Source of the DNA: Limonium bicolor
Lineage: Eukaryota; Streptophyta; Magnoliopsida; Caryophyllales; Plumbaginaceae
Direction of reading: 5' to 3'
NCBI GenBank assembly: GCA_023374045.1
Contig: CM041776.1
Span: 39,934,171-39,998,170 of the forward strand
DNA length: 64,000 bases
Positions 1 through 9,707 of the stretch are shown here, piece by piece. A program made the position numbers and the translations under genes. The stretch's first letter is position 1. Every line of letters starts with the position of its first letter. Under the pieces are notes generated by a model. It was not told the origin of the DNA. It made no database searches and worked only from the letters and a program-made list of their open reading frames with translations.

Positions 1-336
1 GGTGTGATTCTGTGCGTTTCTACAAAATTCTGGGTTCAGTGTTTGAATATGCCGGATGGGTTCGGTCCGGCATGCTTTAATTTGAATATTCCGGGTGGAT
101 TATATCCAGCATTCCACCCGGCAGGATATCTGATTGCTTCTTCTTTGCCTATTGTGAATCTAGTCTTTTGAATTAATGCCTATAGTAATAATTTGTTGAG
201 AAGTAGTCGATTAGGATTCTGATTCATAGGCATAGGGGCGCACCATGTCCGTCTACAGGATATTCGAGTTTTAATTTCTGTAAAACTAACATTGATGAAC
301 TATTGTCTGGTATCTTCCTCTGCTCTTTACTTATAG
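1..336. other. Non-coding leader upstream of the transposon-type ORF
   Basis: No convincing coding region. It holds imperfect repeats of a short GC-rich motif (CCGGATGGGTTCGGTCCGGC near 51-72 and CCGGGTGGA...CCACCCGGC near 91-123) that can fold as hairpins. The sequence just before the ATG at 337 ends in a pyrimidine-rich stretch plus TTATAG, so a 3' splice site here is possible and the true start could lie upstream of the window. Confidence 0.5.
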
Positions 337-1683
337 ATGACTTGCAGAAGAGCCACTACCCCTCCACGCGTTTCTGGATTTGATTCAGAGGAGGAGCTGT
401 TAGATCAGGCTGAGGCAGCCTTTGCTGATGCCACCACAGAGGAGGAGGAGGAGGCTCCTCCTGCACCTGCGCCACCTCGTCGATCTACCAGACGGGCAGG
501 CAAGGAGCCAGCTTCCAGCAGTGCCGCGCCGCCTCCAGCCAAGAAGACAGGGGCTGGCAAGAGGAAGAAGAGGACTTCTCCAGAGACTCAGAGCGGCCCT
601 GGTTCCACTTCTTCTGCTCCAGAGCATGATGATTTTGGTACACCTCTCCCTCTCCCTCCTCGCATTCCTGATGTACCTACTTTTGATGAGGAAGGATTCG
701 TAAATCTTTCTGCTGCTCAGTACTTTCATCAGTCCAAGATGAAAGGTAAGTGGGTACGGGAGAGGCGAGTGCATCCCGAGGTCTGCATATTATCTGCGAT
801 TTCAGAGCTCTTCGAGCGACATGGTTGGTTGGGGATCTTAGACATTGGCCATGGACACTTCTACCCCGGGTTGGTGCATGAGTTTTACGCCAACTCCGAG
901 TACCGTGGGGTCCCCCAGACGTCAGGAGTTCTGATACGCTCGTTTGTCTCTACACGCTGTATCATTATTACGCCAGAGAGCATCGCACAAATCTTGGGCA
1001 TTGACACTGACCCTCGACAGCGATCCTTCAGTCGACAGACTCTCACAGATGCTCATGCCGCTATCCGCTCTCGATTCGGATCACGCACTCGCTACATGGA
1101 TAGAGCTCACACTAAGGATCGTGAGGTGATCCCCTTGACCTACATCACCGATCTCCAGTTACGTGTGGCCATGGAGATTATCCGCCATAACATTCGGCCG
1201 TGCAAGCATGACGAGCTGAATGATATGGACTGCGCTCTGCTACAGTATCTTCTCGGGCCAGCTCAGGGAGCTGTTGACTCGCGTTTCCCGGTCCAGAGAT
1301 TGATGTTCGCGCAGTTGGTCCGCGCCATCATGCATCGAGAGGGACAACGCCCCATCTTCCCCATGCTCATTCACCAGCAAATTATGCAGACGATAGGGGA
1401 GACTCAGATTCCACGAGGCCTACATTTTCAGCCCGAGTATGCCCCTATTGATCGTGCTCTCATTCGACGCTGGTGGTTCAGAGAGTCACCCTTAGGGGAG
1501 TTCCTTTATGTTCCCCCAGATCGGAGGTCTCGGACCCCTACTGCTCAGGACTACCCCAGTTATCAGGGGGAGGGTGATCAGCTATTATTGCCTCCACCAC
1601 CTCCGATCGCCACCGCACCACCTCCTACCTCTACTTCAGATGCAGACCCTAGAGTGGCTGCAGAGCTCGATCACTTCCGTTAG
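337..1683 (+). CDS. Putative plant transposon-type protein (448 aa)
   Basis: I recognise this as the kind of protein annotated 'putative plant transposon protein', but its biochemical role is not known. Residues about 18-115 are low complexity, acidic then proline/serine/lysine-rich, with a basic nuclear-localisation-like run (KKTGAGKRKKR). Residues about 130-400 form the conserved globular part, with a motif of the type 'HGW..(I)LDIGHGHFYPGLVHEFYAN' and a following segment on an 'ILGIDTD' strand, as found in the plant transposon/gag-like family (Pfam 'Transposase_32'-like; family name from memory). The C-terminus is proline-rich. The frame ends at TAG 1681-1683, but homologous-looking sequence continues beyond it (next entry), so the stop may be premature. 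The region is clearly more GC-rich than its surroundings, as expected of a mobile-element ORF. An element-borne ORF is more likely than a host gene. Confidence 0.55.
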   Translation: MTCRRATTPPRVSGFDSEEELLDQAEAAFADATTEEEEEAPPAPAPPRRSTRRAGKEPASSSAAPPPAKKTGAGKRKKRTSPETQSGPGSTSSAPEHDDFGTPLPLPPRIPDVPTFDEEGFVNLSAAQYFHQSKMKGKWVRERRVHPEVCILSAISELFERHGWLGILDIGHGHFYPGLVHEFYANSEYRGVPQTSGVLIRSFVSTRCIIITPESIAQILGIDTDPRQRSFSRQTLTDAHAAIRSRFGSRTRYMDRAHTKDREVIPLTYITDLQLRVAMEIIRHNIRPCKHDELNDMDCALLQYLLGPAQGAVDSRFPVQRLMFAQLVRAIMHREGQRPIFPMLIHQQIMQTIGETQIPRGLHFQPEYAPIDRALIRRWWFRESPLGEFLYVPPDRRSRTPTAQDYPSYQGEGDQLLLPPPPPIATAPPPTSTSDADPRVAAELDHFR

Positions 1684-2190
1684 GAGCTCCAGCAGCAGCG
1701 ACACTCTATGGAGGCCTTCCAGGCCGCTCAGCAGGCCGCATGGGTGATTTTGATTCCTTCCGGCAGAGTTATGAGGGTATGTGTACAGATTTGACTACCA
1801 GAGTCGACTCTGTTGTGCAGCAGCAGGCTGAGGTTGGGCAGAGACAGGAGGTATTTGAGGAGCGTATATCTCAGCGCCAGGATGAGCAGGAGAGGCGGGT
1901 TGATGATTGTCTCATGTTGGCTGTAGCTGAGATGAACAAGTCCATGGCGGCCGACAGAAAGAAGGCGAGAAGGAGATGAAGAAGAGGGTATCTTGTTCCA
2001 TAGCTGCTTTGGTTAAGAGTCTTCTACGTCGGGACAAGAAGAAGAGGAAGGCACGTCGAGAGGTGAAGAAGAAGGGACTTCTGACCGGGTTTTTATTTGC
2101 TACCCGTAGTAGAGTTGTAGGTTTATTTAGGTTTAGTTTATTATTTCATTCTTTTTATGTATATAGTTTTTCCTACAATTTTCCCGTTAG
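1684..2190 (+). pseudogene. Broken C-terminal coiled-coil tail of the 337-1683 ORF
   Basis: After the TAG at 1681 the same frame stays open for about 55 bases and reads as a Gln-rich helix (ELQQQRHSMEAFQAAQQAA). A one-base shift near 1740 then moves the open frame to 1740-1979, which encodes a charged Gln/Glu/Arg-rich helical segment typical of a coiled coil and ends in a Lys/Arg-rich tail; a third frame continues basic to about 2090. The join implies at least one nonsense change and one or two indels relative to an intact parent. The remainder to 2190 is T-rich non-coding sequence. Confidence 0.5.
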
Positions 2191-2450
2191 CACTTACCAA
2201 AGAGAGCTTTAGAGATGTCGATGATGTTATAATCTTGCCTGAGAGCTTCATCTTCCAATTTCTCTAGCTCTGCGGGATGGATCTTCAGATTGTCCCACTT
2301 AGACAACATGCCTTCCATGGTGGGAGTATCAGCGAAGAAGAGCTCTGGAGGAACAACTAGAGAGTTAACACTAAACTCATCTCCTTTCCAGTACCAATCT
2401 TCTTTAAGTCTAGTAAACAATCTTATCTTCGTAACAAATCCACACCAGAT
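2187..2450 (-). pseudogene. Unidentified exon fragment with a 5' splice donor
   Basis: Reading leftwards from about 2450, an open frame encodes about 85 residues including 'KIRLFTRLKEDWYWKGDEF' and 'KWDNLKIHPAELEKLEDEAL'. It is well composed for protein (Trp, charged residues) and ends at 'LFG' followed by GTAAGTG, a consensus plant 5' splice site on the minus strand. No ATG-defined start is convincing. I do not recognise the family; a fragment of a multi-exon host or transposon gene is the simplest reading. Confidence 0.35.
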
Positions 2451-3496
2451 AAACCAAGTACAATAACCCTACTAAGATCTCTTTGGGTAATATCTTGTTC
2501 CTTCTTCAAGTCTTTTCTTTCTCAAGAAGAAGAGTATACAGTACTCAGAATGTAGGCAGATGGCCATAATGAGAGAGGACTTATGAAGCATTGGATGGTG
2601 ACACGCATCCTAACCGGAATCGTGGATGAATTCTCTCCCTCAGATTACTCATAATGATAGTGATTAGACTCTCCTCTATCAGACTCCAATTACTATATCT
2701 ATGTATAGTGCATGGAGTGAATATTGTTGCTCGCACGTCCCTTCTCATAACCCCACCTCTTAGAAAAGGAAAAACTAAACCCAGTTGGACTTAAGACTCA
2801 GCAAAATCGTGTGGAAAACAGAGTGATAAATTTTCAAGACTAATTTTATTTTTAACTTGATATTTACACGTTGATTGTCAATTGCTACTGTAAAAAAAGT
2901 GAAAAAATAAAATAAAAATAAAAAAGGCCTATTTTATCGAATAAGTCTACACCTTTAGACCGACATCAAGATTGTAAACGACTGATATAAAACTTTTTTG
3001 GGCACAAATCCTATAAAGGACACACAAAAGCCTTTATATAAAGGCAATAATATCAGCCATACAGAGAAAAAATGTTAGCCATTTTTATAGGACAATATTA
3101 GCCATATATATGAACTGATAGCCACCAGATAATTAATAATAATATTTTAAGGAAGTTATTTGCAGTTACAAAATTACTAAATAGCTCAGTAGCCAGCCTC
3201 AAAAACGATTTTTTTTAAAATTACTCTACACCAACATTACCCTATACCACAAACCATAAAAACCACTATATGGTCAGTTAAAAAATGCCGAAAACATTTT
3301 TATGATTTGTAATACAAGCATTGTAAGACTCTAAACCATAAACCTTTTATATAAGCAATGGAATATTAACGATATACAACCGTGGCCAATATTTTATTTA
3401 GCTATGACATACATTTTATGTGTACATGGCTTACATATCTTAATATCTATGGCAAATATTTCATAGGTCTGTGGCATATATATTAGTTTCATTAAT
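2451..3496. other. AT-rich intergenic DNA
   Basis: No coding region or RNA gene seen. The only structure is a short palindromic repeat copy at 3000-3052 that recurs at 3940-3992. Confidence 0.5.
3000..3052. repeat. Short repeat with perfect palindromic core, copy 1
   Basis: Contains CCTATAAAGGACACACAAAA followed by a perfect 16-bp palindrome GCCTTTATATAAAGGC (3030-3045). Nearly the same 45-50 bp recurs in direct orientation at 3940-3992. The pair could be the ends of a decayed non-autonomous element or remnants of one repeat family. Confidence 0.5.
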
Positions 3497-3860
3497 ACAA
3501 TTGATCTGTTAGAATTAAGCAATGAATATTGAGTACTTTTTTGTATATTTACGATATACATGCGTGGCAATATATTTCATAGGTCTGTGGCATATATATT
3601 TGTACACACATGGCATATATTTTTTAATGTCTATGGCTAACATTTGTCCCTATCTAAAACTTCAGCTAATAGCAGTACATGTACAATATAAGTTCAATAT
3701 ACACATAGCGTCATTAAATACAATTAATCTGTTAGAATTGAGCAATGAATATTGAGTAGTTTTTGTCTATCAACGATATACACTTGTGGCACATATTTCA
3801 TACGTGTATGGCACATATATTAGTAAATACATGGCATATATTTTTCAAAGCAATGAGTAA
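3497..3860. repeat. Diverged direct repeat, period about 222 bp
   Basis: The phrase 'TACAATTGATCTGTTAGAAT' with following AGCAATGAATATTGAG at about 3497-3537 recurs at 3719-3759. Each is followed by 'ACGATATACA' and by TGGCATATAT/TGGCACATAT motifs. A weaker related stretch lies at 3350-3480. This looks like an old tandem duplication of AT-rich DNA. Confidence 0.5.
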
Positions 3861-3939
3861 TTCTAGGATGATGGTTAGAAGAAGGAAATTAAATTAATGG
3901 GAGGATTAAGTCATTTAAATCTAAGGGCTCATATTGATG

Positions 3940-3992
3940 GGCGCGGATCCTATAGAGGACAAACAAAAGCCTTTATATAAAGGCTTAAATAT
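3940..3992. repeat. Short repeat with perfect palindromic core, copy 2
   Basis: Second copy of the 3000-3052 repeat, here with a perfect 20-bp palindrome AAGCCTTTATATAAAGGCTT at 3967-3986. Confidence 0.5.
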
Positions 3993-4044
3993 TGCTCATT
4001 AGATTCACTTTGATTTATTTGAATGGTTGTGATTAGAACACTCA

Positions 4045-4560
4045 TTAATTCCAAATAGATTACCCTACCCCCAAAACACCCCAAAACCCACCCTAGGAAA
4101 GCTAAAAACGTCGAAGGCATTTTTAGGGTTTTAGGTGGTGGGTTTAGGGTCGCTACCACAAACCCTAAAAACCTGTCGAGTTAGTTGCTACAATATAAAG
4201 TACATAACAAATTCCAAATAGATTACCTACCCCCCAAAAACACCCCAAAACCCACCCTAGGAAAGCTAAAAACGTCGAAGGCATTTTTAGGGTTTGTAGT
4301 GGCGGTTTAGGGTTGTAAACCCGCTACCACAAACCCTAAAAACCTGTCGAGTGTTGCTACAATATAAAGTACATAAAAATTCCAATAGATTACCCTACCC
4401 CCAAACATCCCAAAACCCACCATAGAAAAACTAAAAACGTCGAAGGCATTTTTAGGGTTTGTAGTGGCGGGTTTAGGGTCGTTAGTTAGTTGCTACAATA
4501 TAAAATACAGAACAAATTCTAAATAATTATCTTACCCCAAACCCACCCTAGGAATACACT
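4045..4560. repeat. Tandem repeat of about 140-170 bp units with internal hairpins
   Basis: Three full units and one partial unit each begin ATTCCAA(A)TAGATTACC and run through CCCACCCTAGGAAAGCTAAA, ACGTCGAAGGCATTTTTAGG and GTTGCTACAATATAAA. Unit starts are near 4048, 4210, 4379 and 4517. Within a unit, TTTTTAGGGTTTGTAGTGGC and its complement GCTACCACAAACCCTAAAAA form an inverted repeat with arms of about 20-27 bp; unit 2 is the clearest, unit 1 is looser, and unit 3 has lost one arm. Confidence 0.75.
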
Positions 4561-4644
4561 TATTACCAAAATACAAATGCATACAATTAATTGTACACAA
4601 AAATACTATACTATTTAAAAAATATATTCTGGTACAAAAAAACC

Positions 4645-4662
4645 AAAATCGGTACTATCGGA
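4645..4662. repeat. LINE target-site duplication, left copy
   Basis: AAAATCGGTACTATCGGA immediately precedes the LINE 5' end. The same sequence follows the poly(A) tail at 9691-9707, which defines the insertion. Confidence 0.9.
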
Positions 4663-5750
4663 GTTCCATTACTAAGATTCTGTGGGTCCCTAACCTAATT
4701 CGACATGTAGTATCGCTCTCCCCAGGAGGCTATTTCAGAGCGATTATACTGTTTCTCTTTGGTTCTCCGTCTGATCTTCAGCGAGATTAGGCCGCTCGAG
4801 TCATCTTCTTCCTCTGGAGGCTGGTGGTCTCGTGGCTTCTCTATCGGTGTCGGGCTTCTCAGGTTGGGCTCGTGCTCTCCTCCCTCAGAGTCTTCAGCGA
4901 GCTTTAGTTTTTCGTATCTTCCTCTTCCTCTGGAGGTTGGCGGTCTTCGGTTCTCGATCAGTCTTGGGGCTTCTCCGGTTTTGATTCTAGCTCTCTCTCT
5001 CATAGTCTTATAGTGGGGTCTCCGTTTGGGTGGGGCGGTCGAATTTTGGGCTTGCGCAGTGTTTGGAGGGTAGAGCTCCAGTCGCCAGGGCGTGGTTTCT
5101 GCCTCCAGGGATTTTGGTTTCGATGGGGCTTAGTTGAAAGCTGGTTCAGGTCCTTCCCTTCGGTGTGGATTGGTGGCGATTTCTGTAGTACGTCACAGTG
5201 TTATCTTCGCATTGTGGGGCTGGTTTTGTCCCCGCGTTTGTTTTAGGCGTGGAGCTGGATCTCGGGAGTTTGCTTCTTTCTTTCCCAGGCAGGGTGTCGG
5301 TAGGGATTTTTCCAGAGGAGTTGCTCCCCGGCTTGTTTCTGGAGATTGGGCTTAATTGTCCCAAGTTTTTGCCTTGAAATTTCTCTGAGTGTATTGTCTG
5401 TATTGATGCTGAGATTTCGATTTGGGTCTTCCTTGAGCCTTTGTGCAGACTCCATCGCGATTGTGTAGTAGGTTGTCCCGTTGTTTTGGTTTTGCCTTTG
5501 TGAATTCCTGTCTCCTTGGGACTTTCTCTTGTTACCAGAGGACGTGTCTGTAGTTTCAGTGCAAGGGTCTTGAGGCTGTGGCTAAGGGCAGTTTTGGACT
5601 TAGTGTACCTGATATTGGATCCTCAATTTTAACCGTCTTCTGGAGCTCTTGCATCGGTTTTGGTGGGTGTGCTCGGTGCTGTTTTTGTTTGGTGATTGAG
5701 TTAGATTCGATCGTTTGGCCTGAGGCCTTCCCGGTTGGCCTCTGCCAGAT
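4663..5750 (+). other. LINE 5' region without recognisable ORF1
   Basis: G/T-rich sequence with short open frames on both strands, none showing zinc knuckles or an RNA-binding fold I can identify. In plant L1 elements this place is taken by the 5' UTR and the gag-like ORF1. About 1.1 kb is short for both together. Confidence 0.5.
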
Positions 5751-6480
5751 GAGCTGTTTATCACTCAATTGTAGGGGATTAGGGAAATCAAGGCAGGTTA
5801 TTGGGTTAAGAGTTAAATCCTTAAACTCACCCTGATATCATTTTCCTCAGTGAGACTCACAAGTCTGACATGGATATGTAGCCTTTCTTTGGGATGTTCC
5901 CTCTGTACAGTGGGCTAGCGGTGTCAAGCAGAGGAAGGAGTGGAGGTCTCTGCCTTATGTGGAAAAGTTCACTAGGATGCTCGATGATCTCCCAATCTAG
6001 GCACCATATGTCGGCCAGTATGTCTATGCCGGGGGATCTTCATTTTGTTTTTACCGGGTTTTACGGGTGTCTAATTGGTCCCTTAAGCACTTATCCTGGA
6101 AACTGCTCCGGATTCTGGGTAAGCAAGTTAGCTTGCCGTGGGTGATAGCCGGGATTTCAATCAGATTTTGCATGCCTCAGAGAAGATCGGGGGCAGAATC
6201 AGGCAAGAGGTTTTCATGGGCCCCGTTCAGAGAGGCCATTATTGAGTGTGACCTTCACGATATCGGTTTCTTTGGAGAGGGCTCTACGTTACCAATTGCC
6301 AGGATGGGGATTCTCATTCCCATAGTAGATTGGATAGAGTTTTCTGCTCCTCGGCTTGGCTTCAGACCTTCCCAAATATCTCTGTCGAACATCTTCCCCG
6401 GGAAGCATCTGATCACTGTCCTCTTTTATATCAGTTCTTTGGTACTCAGAGAGAACCGCTAAATTTTCAGATTTGAAAAC
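5751..6480 (+). pseudogene. LINE endonuclease domain (APE-type), frameshifted
   Basis: Begins with MSCLSLNCRGLGKS, the typical N-terminus of the LINE apurinic-like endonuclease carrying the catalytic Asn. The metal-binding Glu is in 'FLSETHKSD' near 5845. The C-terminal 'ASDHCPLL' signature, with the catalytic Asp-His, is readable near 6400 in another frame. At least four frame changes are needed between them. This domain nicks target DNA for target-primed reverse transcription; this copy cannot encode it intact. Confidence 0.8.
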
Positions 6481-6899
6481 GGTTGGTGTTGGATCCCAAG
6501 TGTTGCTGAGATAGTTACAGATGTCTGGAGTAACAATTATCCTATCATTACTACTCCCCTGGATTTATGTGCCCGAAACTAAGTGAATGGAGGGGTGGTC
6601 GATCTCCAAGATTAAATGGAAGATCATAAATAGAAGAAAGAGTTAGGTAAGATCTCTATTAGTGTATAGCTCTTTGGGAGCTATCAATAATAGGAAGAGG
6701 CTCCTTTTGGAATTGAGTTACTTTCTTTTCGGGAGGAAATATGGTGGAGCAACGATCCAGAGATAAGTGGATTAAGGAGGGCGATAAAAATACGGTTACT
6801 TCCATGCTAGGGCTTCCTCTAATAAAAGATCCAAAGAAATCTTTGGGCTCCAAAATTCCGGGAACACTATCAGTATACTTGGCAGAGTATAGAAGGCAT

Positions 6900-8140
6900 T
6901 GCTAGAGAGTATTTCCAAAACCTCTTTCTTCTTCTCAACCCCAGGTGGATAGGGAACTGTTGGGAGCGGTGGAGGGTCGACTGAATGGAAACTTTATTTC
7001 TGAGCTGAGTAGACCCTATACTAGAGAGGAAATCATCTCCGCCGTGAAGCAATTAGGAGCCAACAAAGCTCCTGGGCCAGATGGATTTAATGGTACATTC
7101 TTTACCACCTTTGGCATATCATTGGGAACCAAGTTATTGATGCAGTCCTGCCTATTCTTAGAGGCCAGCCTTCTCTGATTCTTTAATGAGTACTTTATCA
7201 CTCTTATCCCAAAGATGGCGGGGGCGACGGAGATTGATAAATTTAGACCGATTGCTCTCTGTAATTTTGCGTACAGATTGCTTCTAATCCACTGGCTAAT
7301 AGGGTTCAACATATCTTGCCGCATCTCATCTCTCATAATCAGTCAGGGTTTGTGAAAGGAAGGCTTATTACTGATAATATCATTCTAGCTGGGGAGCTCC
7401 ACACTTTTTAGAGAGAACCAAGCGTCAAAATGGTTTCTTGCTCTAAAGTTGGACTTTAGCAAGGCCTATGACAGATTAGAGTGGAGCTTCCTCCAAGACG
7501 TTCTTCATTCCATGGGTTTCCCCTCCTCATTGGTCTTCTCCAGTTATGAATTGTGTCCGCTCAGTCAGATGTGCTATCCTCATCAATGGCAAGCCTGGTA
7601 ACTCCTTCGTCCAGTCTAGGGGCATTCGACAAGGTGACCCCTCTCTCCCTTTCCTCTTCATTTTGGCTCAGGAAGCTTTGTCTAGCTTCCTTAATAAGTC
7701 TGATATTAATGGAGATTTCCATGGTATCAAGCTCTCTCCCCTTTGCCCGTCTATATCTCACCTAGCCTTCGCTGATGACCTTCTCCTCTTTGGTAAAGCC
7801 AATCCCACTAATATTTTCCCGCCTGAACCATATCCTCACTAAATTTCTTCTAGCCTCTGGTCCCACAAAATCAATCCCTCAAATCTGAATTGGTGTTCAG
7901 CAAAAGACTATCCCTCCCCATTAAAGACAATATCTCTAACCTGTTGAATGTTCAAGAGGTACCTTGTTTCTCCAAATACCTGGGCCTTCCCTTAAGATAG
8001 TAGGAGAAAACATGACCTCTTTACCTATCTTATCGAATCTGTTCACAAAGGGTTTCCAGTTGGACTAAACCTATGGCTCAAGCAGCTAGATCCGTCATGT
8101 GTGCTAGTGTTCTCCAGTCTATACCCAACTAACTATGTCC
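6900..8140 (+). pseudogene. LINE reverse transcriptase domain, frameshifted
   Basis: Non-LTR reverse transcriptase motifs appear in order: 'NKAPGPDGFNGTFF' near 7060, the 'FRPIALCNF' block near 7240, 'LDFSKAYDRLEW' near 7450, 'GIRQGDPSLPFLF' near 7620, and the catalytic 'HLAFADDLLLFGKA' near 7760-7800 with both aspartates preserved. Frames shift between motifs and there is an internal stop near 7178. The catalytic block at 7546-7842 is a single open stretch of 98 codons. Confidence 0.88.
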
Positions 8141-8144
8141 CTAT

Positions 8145-9000
8145 TTGCTCTTCCTAAGGGTATTATTGCGAAGCTCAATTCAGCTTTCCCTCCTCTGGTG
8201 GAGTGGGAAAGTCGATAAAAGAGCCCTCCACTGGACCAAATGGTCTAAGGTATGTGATCCCCTGGATCAAGGAGGACTTGGTTTTAGAGAAGTGGAAAAC
8301 TTCAATAAAGCTCTTTTGGTTAAACAATTGTGGAGATTACTTTCTTGCCCCTGGGTCTTTAGTAGCTCAAGTATGAAACATCTCTATTACCCTGACAGCA
8401 ATATTTGTGAATGCATCCCTTCAAATAAAGGTAGCCCCATATGGAAATCCATCTCCTCGGTCTTGGATTTGCTCAGAGAGGGAGCTCGCCCCCTACCTTT
8501 GATGGGGGATCAGATTCAGTCTTCTAATTCTCTTGACTTGGTAGTTCCAATCAGTGGACGTGGGCCCTTTCTAAAGATAACAAATTCTCTGTCAAATCAG
8601 CCTATCTCTCTCTGGTAAAAGAATCAGGGGTGGGAAGCTCCTCCAACCCTCCATTCTCCATCGGTATGATTGGGAAGAAGTTAACTAGCTCTATCTGCTG
8701 CCCTAGAGTTAAACTTAATCTGTGGAAGTTCTTGGGGAATATTATCCCTTGTCAGGATAATCTGGCTAGACGGATTGGGGGTGATTCCAAGTGTTTCTTC
8801 TTCTGTGGGGACAAGGATAATTTGGCTCATTGCTTTCTTCTTTTGTTGTGCTGTTAGAGATTTATGGAGGGGATTGGTGGATGTGAATGTTTTCCTAATA
8901 ATGTGGATGGTATGTTGGACTGGTTTCTTCCGGATGTCGGAGGGGTGGAGTGCGAAGAAGCTATCTCTTATAGCTAACAAGCTTTGGGTCATTTACGCTT
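8145..9000 (+). pseudogene. LINE C-terminal zf-RVT region, frameshifted
   Basis: Encodes 'WTKWSKVCDPLDQGGLGFRE' with 'FNKALLVKQLWRLL', then 'PRVKLNLWKFLGNIIPCQDN' and a Cys/His segment (KCFFFCGDKDNLAHC) matching the zf-RVT module found after the RT in plant L1 elements. An extra Phe codon in the Cys motif and loss of frame near 8857 point to small indels. The same segments occur at 19380-20136 on the minus strand, at roughly 80-90% identity by eye. Confidence 0.85.
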
Positions 9001-9124
9001 CGAGGAACAAAGTCAAACATAATCCAGAGCTTTCTTGGTGGAAAGAAGTTGAGGTAAACAATTCTTTTACTGAAGCCTATCTTTCGGTGATGAAGGTCTC
9101 CTCTCATCTCTTCTCTCCTAGGAT

Positions 9125-9618
9125 TTGGCACCCTCCCCCGTCGGATACCTCAGCATTTGTACGGGTATGCTTGCTAGTAGTCATGGTGACCGGATCATAG
9201 CTGGTATCATCCGTGATGATCAAGGTTTGCCAATTATAGTTTTCAATCGAAGAATTTCCAGCACCAGTAATGTGCAGTATGCTGATATCAAAGTAAAAAG
9301 AATTGCCATGGAGCTTGCCTTCTCGGTGGGTAGCCATAGTATTTGCTTTGAATCAGTTAATAATTATTTCGAGGATATCCTCAATTTGGGGAACATCAGA
9401 AGACCCAATGCCAGTTGGGATGATATGTGAGGGTGAGAGGAGTACTGCCTAATTTTGCTAGTATTATTAAAAGGGATGACCTTTTGTATGATACTTACCT
9501 GACTAAGATTATTTGCAATTTGGGGAATCCCCTCTTTGAGAGTAATCAGGTGTGGATGGGGGAGCATGTTCCCCCCAATATTACTATGGCTTGTAAGCTA
9601 GACTTTGAGTTAGCATGA
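9125..9618 (+). pseudogene. LINE RNase H-like domain and 3' end
   Basis: The frame 9125-9430 reads as a plant RVT_3/RNase H-like domain: 'GIIRDDQGLPIIVFNRRI' followed by a segment ending 'ELAFSVGSHSICFESVNN' that corresponds to the Glu- and Asp-bearing core. The frame then breaks and a tail continues to 9618. About 75 bp of 3' UTR with TTTTATTAATATATGGTCAC precedes the poly(A). A nearly identical 3' UTR lies next to the poly(T) at 18539. Confidence 0.75.
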
Positions 9619-9690
9619 CATGAGGGTCTTTCCCCTGTGCTTGCTAAGCGATTTTATTAATATATGGTCACAATGTTATCAAAAAAAAAA

Positions 9691-9707
9691 AAATCGGTAC
9701 TATCGGA
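9691..9707. repeat. LINE target-site duplication, right copy
   Basis: AAATCGGTACTATCGGA follows the A-run directly and repeats 4646-4662. Confidence 0.9.

Larger units (their letters stand above)
4663..9693 (+). mobile_element. L1-type LINE retrotransposon, complete insertion, decayed ORFs
   Basis: A non-LTR retrotransposon about 5.0 kb long. The ends are fixed by a 15-17 bp target-site duplication (ATCGGTACTATCGGA at about 4648-4662 and 9693-9707) and a terminal A-run at 9681-9693. Domain order is endonuclease (from about 5751), reverse transcriptase (about 6945-8140), zf-RVT-type C-terminal region (about 8145-9000) and RNase H-like domain (about 9125-9430), as in plant L1 ORF2. Several frameshifts and stops break ORF2, so this copy is inactive. 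The 1.1 kb upstream of the endonuclease shows no CCHC ORF1 that I can recognise, so ORF1 is lost or too decayed. A related truncated copy lies at 18539-20983 on the minus strand. Confidence 0.92.

Noticed and set aside
4130..4320. Interstitial telomeric repeats (TTTAGGG)
   Set aside because: TTTAGGG occurs only once or twice per 150-bp unit, not in tandem, so it is part of the hairpin repeat rather than telomeric sequence.
4695..5013. Opposite-strand frames of about 85-100 codons at the LINE 5' end
   Set aside because: Serine/proline- or charge-rich mirror frames from a biased sequence; no domain or start context.
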